NCBI GenBank assembly: GCA_958349055.1
Contig: CATWBO010000034.1
Coordinates: forward strand, 1-26,837
Origin: an uncultured bacterium
Lineage (GTDB): Bacteria; Actinomycetota; Coriobacteriia; Coriobacteriales; Coriobacteriaceae
Reading direction: 5' to 3'
Length of the DNA stretch: 26,837 bases
Of the stretch, positions 21,347 through 26,837 are shown piece by piece; position 1 is the stretch's first letter; the number at the start of each line of letters is the position of its first letter. The notes below the pieces were generated by a model. The model was not told the origin of the DNA and made no database searches. It saw only the letters and a list, made by a program, of their open reading frames with translations. The translations under genes and the position numbers were made by a program.

Positions 21347-23090
21347 GGCGGACCATCTCCTTGGTAATGCGAACGATATCGGTGACCTCGCTCACCTGCG
21401 CAAAAGCGGGGGAGACGGAGGATGCCAAGCGGCGCGAGAGCTCGATGACCTGGGGCGGCTCCACGTAGGCGCGCTGCATGAGTTCAATATTCGAGAACAG
21501 CTCGTGTGTGCGTCCGCGGTCGAGGATACGGCCGTCGGCCATCACAACGATGCGCTCGGCAAAGTCGGAAACGACTTCCATATCGTGGCAGACCATGATC
21601 ACGGCGCAGCCACGCTCGGCCATGGTTCGCACCGTTTCCATGACGGTCATGCACTCGCGGTAGTCAAGGCCGCTTGTGGGCTCGTCGAGCACTACAATCT
21701 TGGGCTCAACCACTACGACGGAGGCGAGCGCCACCATTTGTCGCTGGCCGCGCGAAAGCGAGAAGGGAGCCTCGTCGGCGGGCAGACCAAAGCGGTCGAT
21801 GACGAGCTGGGCACGACGCAGGGCCTCGGCGTGGTCGATGCCGGCAAGTTCCAGGCCAAAAGCGACCTCGTCGAGCACGGTATCCTTGCAGATCTGACGG
21901 TCGGGGTTTTGGAAGAGCGTTGCGACCTCGCGGGCAATGCGACTCGTGGGAACCGCGGCGGTGTCCAAGCCCGTAACGCGCACGCTGCCCGAGGCGGGCT
22001 TAAGCAGGCCCGTGAGCAGCTTGGTGAGCGTAGTCTTGCCGGCGCCGTTTTGTCCGACAATGCCCACGAGCTCGCCGGGGTAGAGCGTCAGACTAAGGTC
22101 GTGGACGGCGGCACCGCCGTTGGGATAGGCAAACTCAACGTGATCGAAGGTGAGCACGGGCTCGGCGTCCTTAGCATGAGGGCGCAACGACGGGGCGTGC
22201 GGTGAGCCCGCGGGCGCTTGGACTTCGCTGGCCGTGTGTGCGGGGTCGACGATGCCCGAAATCAGGCGTTCAGCCTCGTCGACATCCAAGCAAGGGGTGC
22301 CGCTTGCCAGGCCATCGGCCGCGAGACTATTGAAGATTCGTGTGACGCGGGGGCAGTCGACGCCAATGGTGCGAAGCTCATCGGTGTGTGCGAAGACCTC
22401 GTGCGGCTCGCCCTGCAGCGCGATTTCGCCATGGTTGAGCACGAGCACGCGGTTGCAGTACTCCGAGAGCAGAGCGACCTTTTGCTCAACGACGACGATG
22501 GTGATGCCGAGTGCGCGGTTTGCCTCGCGCAGGGTCTCGAAGACCAGCGTAGAGCTGGCGGGGTCGAGTGCTGCGGTGGGTTCGTCGAGCACCAGCACGC
22601 GGGGGCGCATAGCGAGGATGGCGGCAATGGCCACCTTTTGCTTCTGTCCGCCCGAGAGGGTGGCGATCTCGCGGTCGCGCAGGTCGCTGATGCCGACGGT
22701 TTCGAGTGTCTCGCTTACGCGCTGTTCAATCTGATCATGGGGGACGCCAAAGTTCTCCAGACCAAAGAGCATCTCGTCCTCGACAACCGAGGCGACCATC
22801 TGCGTGTCGATGTCCTGCAGCACGCTGCCGACGATCTGCGATACGTCGGTGAGCGAGACTTCGCAGGTGTCACGGCCGTCAACCATGACGGACCCAAAGA
22901 ACGTGCCGGTGTAGTGGTGGGGTACGGCGCCCGACAAGCAAGCGGCAAGCGTGGACTTGCCGGCGCCCGAGGGCCCGATGATGCCGATGAAATCTCCCTT
23001 GTTCACGTCGAGCGAGATGTGGCTGAGCGCCTGCTCGGTCTGCGTGCCATAGGAGAACGAGACATCGTCGACGTTGATGATCGTTTTCAT
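21339..23090 (-). CDS. ecfA: Fused double ATPase of the ECF transporter (EcfA-EcfA')
   Basis: A 583-residue protein with two ABC ATPase domains in one chain. The first has Walker A GPSGAGKS (39-46), signature LSGGQ (145-149) and Walker B VLVLDE (165-170). A linker with Pro, Ala and His (about 280-310) follows. The second has Walker A GQNGAGKTT (346-354), a variant signature LSRGQ (445-449) and Walker B IVVLDE (465-470). Most ECF modules use two separate ATPases; fused forms of the YkoD type are known. Gene order S, S, AA, T suggests a dedicated group I transporter. ATG 23090 has GAAAGG upstream. Confidence 0.93.
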   Translation of the reverse strand: MKTIINVDDVSFSYGTQTEQALSHISLDVNKGDFIGIIGPSGAGKSTLAACLSGAVPHHYTGTFFGSVMVDGRDTCEVSLTDVSQIVGSVLQDIDTQMVASVVEDEMLFGLENFGVPHDQIEQRVSETLETVGISDLRDREIATLSGGQKQKVAIAAILAMRPRVLVLDEPTAALDPASSTLVFETLREANRALGITIVVVEQKVALLSEYCNRVLVLNHGEIALQGEPHEVFAHTDELRTIGVDCPRVTRIFNSLAADGLASGTPCLDVDEAERLISGIVDPAHTASEVQAPAGSPHAPSLRPHAKDAEPVLTFDHVEFAYPNGGAAVHDLSLTLYPGELVGIVGQNGAGKTTLTKLLTGLLKPASGSVRVTGLDTAAVPTSRIAREVATLFQNPDRQICKDTVLDEVAFGLELAGIDHAEALRRAQLVIDRFGLPADEAPFSLSRGQRQMVALASVVVVEPKIVVLDEPTSGLDYRECMTVMETVRTMAERGCAVIMVCHDMEVVSDFAERIVVMADGRILDRGRTHELFSNIELMQRAYVEPPQVIELSRRLASSVSPAFAQVSEVTDIVRITKEMVRRG

Positions 23091-23108
23091 GGATACCTTT
23101 CATAGTCA

Positions 23109-23152
23109 TTGGGGACGTTCTTACATGACGAGTCGTCTAAGAACGTCCCCAA
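23109..23152. repeat. Perfect 14-bp inverted repeat upstream of ecfA
   Basis: TTGGGGACGTTCTT (23109-23122) is exactly complementary to AAGAACGTCCCCAA (23139-23152). The 16-nt spacer contains the palindrome GACGAGTCGTC. A partial relative, TTTGGGACAGTCTTT, follows at 23163-23177. The GGGGAC start recalls the palindromic repeats elsewhere in the window. Confidence 0.7.
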
Positions 23153-23180
23153 AAGCTAGCTGTTTGGGACAGTCTTTAGT

Positions 23181-23208
23181 GACGGGGCCGCTTGCGCGCG
23201 GCCCCGTC
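23181..23208 (-). terminator. GC hairpin between the second S component gene and ecfA
   Basis: GACGGGGCCGC (23181-23191) and GCGGCCCCGTC (23198-23208) form an 11-bp stem, 13 nt after the stop codon. It has no U tract, so it may stabilise the upstream mRNA or reduce readthrough into ecfA. Confidence 0.5.
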
Positions 23209-23220
23209 CATCATATCAGG

Positions 23221-23772
23221 CTATTTGTTGAGCACCTTGCGCAGGGGGAAGAAGAGGGCCTGGACCACGACGGCGTTGAAGACGGCAGTGCCGAGCACGA
23301 TGGGCACCTTGGCAAGTGCCGTGGGCAGCGCGGCACCCATGATGACGGTGCCCAGGACGGCGAAGAGGGCACCCGAGACCAAGGTGGTGAGCAGGCCGGC
23401 GATGAAGGGGTTGAGTTTGCTACCGCCGATGTTGGACTTGATGAGCGCCGCCATCGTCAGCGCGCCGGCAAGCTCGGTGACAAAGTTGAGGCCGGGGATT
23501 GACGTGGTGATCTGGATGACGGCGGCCGACAGGATGCCAAAGATGGCGGCCTGGGCAAAGCTCGCCTGCGTGAGCGCGATGGCTAGGACATAGGCGGCAA
23601 TGATGAACTGCGGCTTGATGCCCGTGACGGCCAGGGCATTGCCTACGGTTATGTTGAGGATAAAGCCGGCGGCAAGGAGGATGGCGAGCAGGACGAGCGA
23701 GGTGATGTCGAGGATGCCTTTGTCGGAAGCGGCGTTGGCAGAAATGGTACGAGCCTGAGTGTTGGTGGCCAT
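23221..23772 (-). CDS. TrpP-like ECF transporter S component, copy 2
   Basis: A 183-residue membrane protein with about five or six hydrophobic helices, the size of an ECF substrate-binding (S) subunit. LVLLAILLAAGFILNITVGNAL, AAIFGILSAAVIQITTSIPG and the C-terminal PIVLGTAVFNAVVVQALFFPLRKVL resemble in order the B. subtilis tryptophan transporter TrpP. It is a tandem paralog of the gene at 23981: both share LLAILLAAGFILN, SAAVIQITT and a similar C-terminus. ATG 23772 has AAGGAG 6 nt upstream. Tryptophan or a related indole compound is the likely substrate, because a Trp-codon leader precedes the operon. Confidence 0.8.
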   Translation of the reverse strand: MATNTQARTISANAASDKGILDITSLVLLAILLAAGFILNITVGNALAVTGIKPQFIIAAYVLAIALTQASFAQAAIFGILSAAVIQITTSIPGLNFVTELAGALTMAALIKSNIGGSKLNPFIAGLLTTLVSGALFAVLGTVIMGAALPTALAKVPIVLGTAVFNAVVVQALFFPLRKVLNK

Positions 23773-23874
23773 GATGTTCTCCTTAAGGTGGGATTTGAGA
23801 TAAGCGTGTCCTAGACCCCCACGAAAGGGCTTAAATCGAAAAGGGGATTAATTTTGAATAATGGAGCACGAAGA

Positions 23875-23974
23875 CGGCTTTATGAGGGGCCCAGGTTGGC
23901 GCGAAAGAGGAACGAAGCGTACTTGGGTATGCGAGCGACGAATGAACGCCAAGATGGGGTGGCTCGTAAAGCCG
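23875..23974 (+). ncRNA. 100-nt structured element, copy 2 of a candidate RNA family
   Basis: CGGCTTTATGAG (23875-23886) pairs with CTCGTAAAGCCG (23963-23974). TGGCG (23897-23901) pairs with CGCCA (23947-23951). GCGTAC (23917-23922) pairs with GTATGC (23927-23932) around TTGG. The internal loop CGAAAGAGGA opposite GACGAATGAA is nearly identical to the loop at 7119-7161, and AGG/AGAT next to the second helix also recurs. Two G-U pairs (23883-23966, 23919-23930) fit the plus strand only, so the RNA is probably antisense to the ECF operon; it lies in the 208-nt gap between the two S component genes. Confidence 0.6.
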
Positions 23975-23980
23975 AGCGGG

Positions 23981-24553
23981 TTAGTTGAGCCTAAGGGCCT
24001 TCTGGATGGGCAGGTAGAGGGCACCGACCAGGATGGCGTTAAAGACGGCGGTCATGGCGACGACAGGCAGCATGGCGGCGGCGAGCTCGCCCACCACGCC
24101 GAGCATAGCCATCTTGATGACCATGAAGATAACGCCCGAGACAAAGGTGGTCACGAAGGTGGCGACAATAGCGGCAGCGGGCTTAACCTGGCCCTTCTTG
24201 CCGGCGGCGTTGACGATGGCGGCCATGAGCATGGCGGCGATGCCCTCGGCGGCAAAATCGATGAACGGCGAGGTGGTGGTGATCTGGATCACGGCGGCCG
24301 AGATAAGGCCGATGACGAGCGCCTGACCGATGTTGGGGCGCACGACCAGGATGGTGAGGCAGAAAGCCGAGATGATGAACTCGGGGCTGATCATGCCGCC
24401 CGAGATACCCGAGATGGCCTTGCCGACGGTGAAGTTGAGGATAAAGCCGGCGGCAAGCAGAATGGCGAGCAGGACGAGGGCGCGGACGTCAAGTTTGCCG
24501 CGGTCGGCGGCCTGGACGGTGCGGGGCTGGGTGGCGGTGGTGTTCTGAGACAT
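23981..24553 (-). CDS. TrpP-like ECF transporter S component, copy 1
   Basis: A 190-residue membrane protein, first structural gene after the Trp leader. Hydrophobic segments cover most of the protein. The order of blocks LVLLAILLAAGFILNFTVG, GGMISPEFI, IGQALVIGLISAAVIQITTTSP, TFVSGVIFMVIKMAMLGV and AVFNAILVGALYLPIQKAL fits the TrpP family (compare recalled TrpP blocks GGMKPD, NVLVIGIVTGIISALTTAFP and SGIVFLSVALLIVG). It would bind tryptophan outside the cell and dock on EcfT-EcfAA. Paralog of the next gene; the two may differ in substrate range. ATG 24553 has AAGGAT 8 nt upstream. Confidence 0.85.
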   Translation of the reverse strand: MSQNTTATQPRTVQAADRGKLDVRALVLLAILLAAGFILNFTVGKAISGISGGMISPEFIISAFCLTILVVRPNIGQALVIGLISAAVIQITTTSPFIDFAAEGIAAMLMAAIVNAAGKKGQVKPAAAIVATFVTTFVSGVIFMVIKMAMLGVVGELAAAMLPVVAMTAVFNAILVGALYLPIQKALRLN

Positions 24554-24630
24554 GGTAAAGATCCTTTCGGAAGGGGAGTGTAAGAGAAAAGCGGAGGCGC
24601 GTGATGCGAATGCGATCGGGCTCGAGATAG

Positions 24631-24661
24631 AAAAAGGCCCCCGGTCGAAACCGGAGGCCTT
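24631..24661 (-). terminator. Intrinsic terminator of the Trp leader
   Basis: On the minus strand AAGGCCTCCGGT (24661-24650) pairs with ACCGGGGGCCTT (24645-24634), with one G-U pair and loop TTCG, followed by a U tract (24635-24631). It lies 37 nt after the leader peptide stop and 78 nt before the first S component gene. Confidence 0.9.
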
Positions 24662-24697
24662 CCAATCACCTAGAGCGCAAAAACAGGCGTGAGGGAC

Positions 24698-24766
24698 TCA
24701 CTGTCGACCGATCGTATTCGCATCACGCCACCACCAGTTGTTGAGAGACTTCATCGTGTTCTTCAT
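24698..24766 (-). CDS. Tryptophan-rich leader peptide
   Basis: A 22-codon frame, too short for ordinary gene calling, starting MKNTMKSLNNWWW and ending GRQ before TGA. Three consecutive TGG codons sit at codons 11-13. ATG 24766 has AAAGGAG 8 nt upstream, and an extended -10 promoter lies 59 nt before it. An intrinsic terminator follows the stop. When charged tRNA-Trp is scarce, a ribosome stalling on the Trp codons would change the folding of the leader RNA and let transcription pass into the transporter genes. The peptide itself need have no function. Confidence 0.88.
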   Translation of the reverse strand: MKNTMKSLNNWWWRDANTIGRQ

Positions 24767-24824
24767 GTTGGTGGCTCCTTTCGTGATGCCGTGGCGCGGT
24801 CGCACCTAGTTGCTGTTGCGCTGC

Positions 24825-24833
24825 ACTATAGCA
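24825..24833 (-). promoter_or_regulatory. Extended -10 promoter of the tryptophan transporter operon
   Basis: TGC-TATAGT on the minus strand is an extended -10 box (TGN next to a 5/6 TATAAT match). No clear -35 is needed for this class. It sits inside an imperfect palindrome around CTATAG, which could be a repressor site. Confidence 0.6.
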
Positions 24834-24851
24834 CAGCAAAGTGTGTGCGGG

Positions 24852-24874
24852 GAAATCTTTTTTGAAAAGATTTC
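24852..24874. other. AT-rich 10-bp perfect hairpin
   Basis: GAAATCTTTT (24852-24861) and AAAAGATTTC (24865-24874) are exact inverted repeats around TTG, just upstream of the tryptophan operon promoter. It may be an operator, or part of the end of the upstream minus-strand transcript. Confidence 0.45.
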
Positions 24875-24907
24875 AGCGGTGTTTCCCGCTGGTCAAAAGG
24901 ACGGGCT

Positions 24908-24943
24908 GAGTGGGCGAGGCTGCCATTGCTGCCTTGCCCACTC
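24908..24943 (-). terminator. Hairpin after the C69 peptidase gene
   Basis: GAGTGGGCGAGGC (24908-24920) pairs with GCCTTGCCCACTC (24931-24943), with one mismatch or wobble. On the minus strand it lies 18 nt after the stop codon, and a short CCTTTT tract follows a few bases later. Confidence 0.6.
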
Positions 24944-24961
24944 GACAAGGACATGAGGGCC

Positions 24962-26767
24962 TTAGGCCTTCTTGCGACGATAGATCACGTAGGCGCAGAC
25001 ACCGATGATGACGACGGCGCCAACGGCCATGGCGGCCATGTTGTTGCCCTCGGACTTCTCCTCGGTGGCCTCTTCCTCTTCGGCCTCGGGCTCGGCCACG
25101 TCCTCATCGGAAAGGGCCTCGTCGGCGTAGGTGATGGACTTGACCAGGCAGTCGTTGTCGGCATCGTAGTCACTCGGGACGAACTCCTCGGAGAAGTCGC
25201 CCTCCTGGAGATAGTCGCGCATCTCCTCGAGCATGGCCTTGCACTTAACATAAGTGTTCTTGGTTGCAGCCTTGCCGGCCTTGTTGGCCAGGGCGGTGCG
25301 GGCCTCGGTGCCTTCTTCGGCCTGCATGGCCTCGTCGACGGTCAGGTTCTGCTCGATGAGCTCCTTCTGCAGAGCGTCGAGATAGGCGCGGACGCCGGTG
25401 GCGCAGTGGTCGCGGTTTTCATAGGCGAGCGTGTTGATGTCCATGAGGACGTAGTTGATGGAGTTCTTGGGCTCCTCGTTGTTCACGACGTCTTCCTCTT
25501 CGCAGTGATCGAAGGAGACATCTTGATCGCTGAAGTAGGGGCTGACCTCGGTGAGCAGTGCGGAGTAGAGGGGGATGGCGACGGAGAACTCGGCGTTGGA
25601 GAGCATCTCCCATTGAATGGTCGCGATCTCGGGGTCCATGCCCTGACGGATCTGGAAAGTGTGAATCTCGGTGTTGCGGTTAGAGCCGATGGCATAGGCG
25701 CCGTCGGTGTTGGCGTTGAGGCCGGTGACGTTCTCGCCGCGAGCGGCGAAGGAACGGATCATCTCAAAGGTGTTCCAGTCGGACTTGCCGGGCGTAAAGA
25801 ACAGCGGCTGCAACTCGTGGACCAGGGCGCCAGTCGTGGCACGAGCGTCTTCGCGCTCGTCCTTGACGATCTCGTAGTCGGTGCCCTCGGCAAGCGGAGC
25901 CATGAAGTAATCGCGGCCCTGGACATAGCGAGACCAAGAATGCATGGCCTTCTCGCTAATTTCCTCTCCGTAGGTCTGGGCAACGTCGAGCTTGCCATCC
26001 TCGAAGTACTTGGCGAAGCCCTTTTCCTCGGGCATGGTTTGAATGCCCTCGGAGTGGAGGCAGTTCTCGGTGTCGTCGAGGTCGATGTCGTAGTTAAGGT
26101 TGCCTATGTTGGGGTTGACCGAGGCGATGTCGTCGGTGAGCTTCATGGCGATCCACTGATGGCCGGAAAGCGCGGCGAACAGCCAGGTCTCGTTGTTGTC
26201 GGCGATGATGACCTGGTCGTTGGCGCAGGTCCCCTGCTCGTCGATCAGGCTTCCGATGAGTTCGACGCCCTCGCGTGCCGTGGCGCTCTCGCCCAGGATG
26301 ACGCTGGCGTAGCTATACTCGCCGATACCGGTCTCCTCGGTGATGGGGTCGGCCTCCTCGGCCTTCTCGTTGTAGGAGGTACTCAGCGTGGCAGAGCAGG
26401 AAACGCCCTTCTCGTTGATGCCGGCCTCGGAATAAGCGTCATAGCGATCTTCCCACTGCGAGGGGTTGTCGCGAACGAAGGTGTAGCGGTAGGTTGCGCC
26501 CTTGGACTTGTAGTCGAAGCCGGACTCGAGCGAAGTGTACTCGGTGCCGTCCTTGTGCGCGGGCTCGATGCCAAAGTGCTTGAGGTAGCGCGTACCAAAG
26601 TCTTCTGCGCGGCCGTAGTACGTGTTGCCGTCTGCCGTGAGCTTGCTGCCCATGTAAATCTGGGTGCAGGCAAGCGCTGAAGTCGGCATGGCCATAATGG
26701 CCGCAGCTCCAAATGCAAGGCCGCAGCCAAGCTTTTTGAGCGTGTTGACAGGATGAGTAAACCTCAT
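24962..26767 (-). CDS. Secreted, membrane-anchored C69 family dipeptidase
   Basis: A 601-residue exported peptidase of family C69 (PepD-like, N-terminal nucleophile hydrolases). The signal peptide (1-33) ends TSALA, leaving Cys34 as the new N-terminus and predicted nucleophile: CTQIYMGSKLTADGNTYYGRAEDFG is the family start. Later blocks are EAGINEKGVSCSAT, GTCANDQVIIADNNETWLFAAL and YAIGSNRNTEIHTFQI. Near the C-terminus an acidic stretch (EPEAEEEEATEEK) precedes a single transmembrane helix (MAAMAVGAVVIIGVCAYVIY) and RRKKA, so the enzyme stays tethered outside the cell. It would supply amino acids from dipeptides. ATG 26767 has GGGAGGG 4 nt upstream; TTG 26779 is less likely. Confidence 0.9.
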   Translation of the reverse strand: MRFTHPVNTLKKLGCGLAFGAAAIMAMPTSALACTQIYMGSKLTADGNTYYGRAEDFGTRYLKHFGIEPAHKDGTEYTSLESGFDYKSKGATYRYTFVRDNPSQWEDRYDAYSEAGINEKGVSCSATLSTSYNEKAEEADPITEETGIGEYSYASVILGESATAREGVELIGSLIDEQGTCANDQVIIADNNETWLFAALSGHQWIAMKLTDDIASVNPNIGNLNYDIDLDDTENCLHSEGIQTMPEEKGFAKYFEDGKLDVAQTYGEEISEKAMHSWSRYVQGRDYFMAPLAEGTDYEIVKDEREDARATTGALVHELQPLFFTPGKSDWNTFEMIRSFAARGENVTGLNANTDGAYAIGSNRNTEIHTFQIRQGMDPEIATIQWEMLSNAEFSVAIPLYSALLTEVSPYFSDQDVSFDHCEEEDVVNNEEPKNSINYVLMDINTLAYENRDHCATGVRAYLDALQKELIEQNLTVDEAMQAEEGTEARTALANKAGKAATKNTYVKCKAMLEEMRDYLQEGDFSEEFVPSDYDADNDCLVKSITYADEALSDEDVAEPEAEEEEATEEKSEGNNMAAMAVGAVVIIGVCAYVIYRRKKA

Positions 26768-26837
26768 AATCCCTCCCAACGGTTGAAACCCCGCACAACC
26801 GTGCGAGATTCCAGCTAATTCATACCCTGATTAGCCT
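26768..26837 (-). promoter_or_regulatory. Leader of the C69 peptidase gene with a 7-bp inverted repeat
   Basis: On the minus strand ACGGTTG and CAACCGT (7 bp, perfect) lie 10 nt apart, shortly before the ribosome site; CGCAC/GTGCG offers an alternative small hairpin. The window ends here, so the promoter is not complete. Confidence 0.3.

Larger units (their letters stand above)
24599..24789 (-). promoter_or_regulatory. Tryptophan attenuator with mutually exclusive pairings
   Basis: Minus-strand RNA order: segment 1 GCATCACG..GCCACCA (24789-24769, spanning the leader ribosome site); segment 2 TGGTGGCGTGATGC and the following bases to 24708 (Trp codons and beyond); segment 3 TCACGCC (24692-24686); the terminator (24661-24631); segment 4 (24619-24599). 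Segment 2 can pair with 1 (7+8 bp with a bulged AAAGGA), with 3 (7 bp) or with 4 (20 of 21 bases). Such competing pairings around a Trp-codon run are the signature of ribosome-mediated attenuation. Confidence 0.75.

Noticed and set aside
24926..26680. A 584-codon open frame on the plus strand
   Set aside because: It is the antisense shadow of the C69 peptidase gene, which has a signal peptide, family motifs and a ribosome site. The plus frame is a low-complexity Val/Gly/Leu/Asp sequence with no recognisable domain.
1..26837. CRISPR arrays, tRNA or rRNA genes, insertion sequences with transposase, prophage genes
   Set aside because: No regularly spaced direct repeats, no tRNA or rRNA-like segments and no transposase, integrase or phage proteins were found on either strand.

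Overview
The window is GC-rich (by eye about 60%) with AT-rich intergenic patches. Gene content and style point to an actinobacterium of the class Coriobacteriia, most likely Collinsella or a close relative: fused EcfA ATPases, a C69 dipeptidase with a C-terminal membrane anchor, an HTH/Ser-Thr-kinase pair and a D-aspartate ligase/racemase pair. The taxonomy is inferred from recalled family distribution, not from a search.

Layout. 1-7051 holds five plus-strand genes, most with hairpin terminators: glutamine-dependent NAD synthetase, a class I aminotransferase of the diaminopimelate aminotransferase type, L-lactate dehydrogenase, a lipase-like hydrolase flanked by two near-identical palindromic repeats, and a 37-kDa nucleoid-associated protein. 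7052-7278 has no gene but is full of hairpins, including a 100-nt structured element. 7279-11308 is a minus-strand lysine operon, lysA-dapA (one continuous reading frame), dapB and dapH, preceded by a lysine riboswitch. An M20 deacetylase is transcribed divergently. With the aminotransferase, the window covers the acetylase branch of lysine synthesis except aspartokinase, Asd and the DapF epimerase.

12647-16124 holds an orphan HigA antitoxin next to a truncated HigB remnant, a small membrane protein, a Tat/lipobox lipoprotein whose ribosome site lies in a perfect 14-bp stem, and an HTH/kinase pair. 16162-18162 (minus) holds a secreted coiled-coil cell-wall hydrolase-like protein and a MOSC protein. 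18388-20475 (plus) holds a D-aspartate ligase and an aspartate racemase, suggesting D-Asp cross-bridges in the peptidoglycan.

20600-24830 (minus) is a complete ECF transporter: two tandem TrpP-like S components, a fused double ATPase and EcfT. It is preceded by a 22-codon leader peptide with three consecutive Trp codons and an intrinsic terminator, so it looks like a tryptophan importer controlled by ribosome-mediated attenuation. The window ends with a secreted C69 peptidase on the minus strand.

Most notable: (i) two 100-nt hairpin elements (7090-7189 and 23875-23974) that share the same large internal loop while their helices differ in sequence but stay paired, which suggests a structured RNA family; (ii) the Trp attenuator on an ECF transporter; (iii) the LysA-DapA fusion behind a lysine riboswitch; (iv) a family of small palindromes around a GGGGACAGGTT-like core with differing but self-complementary arms.
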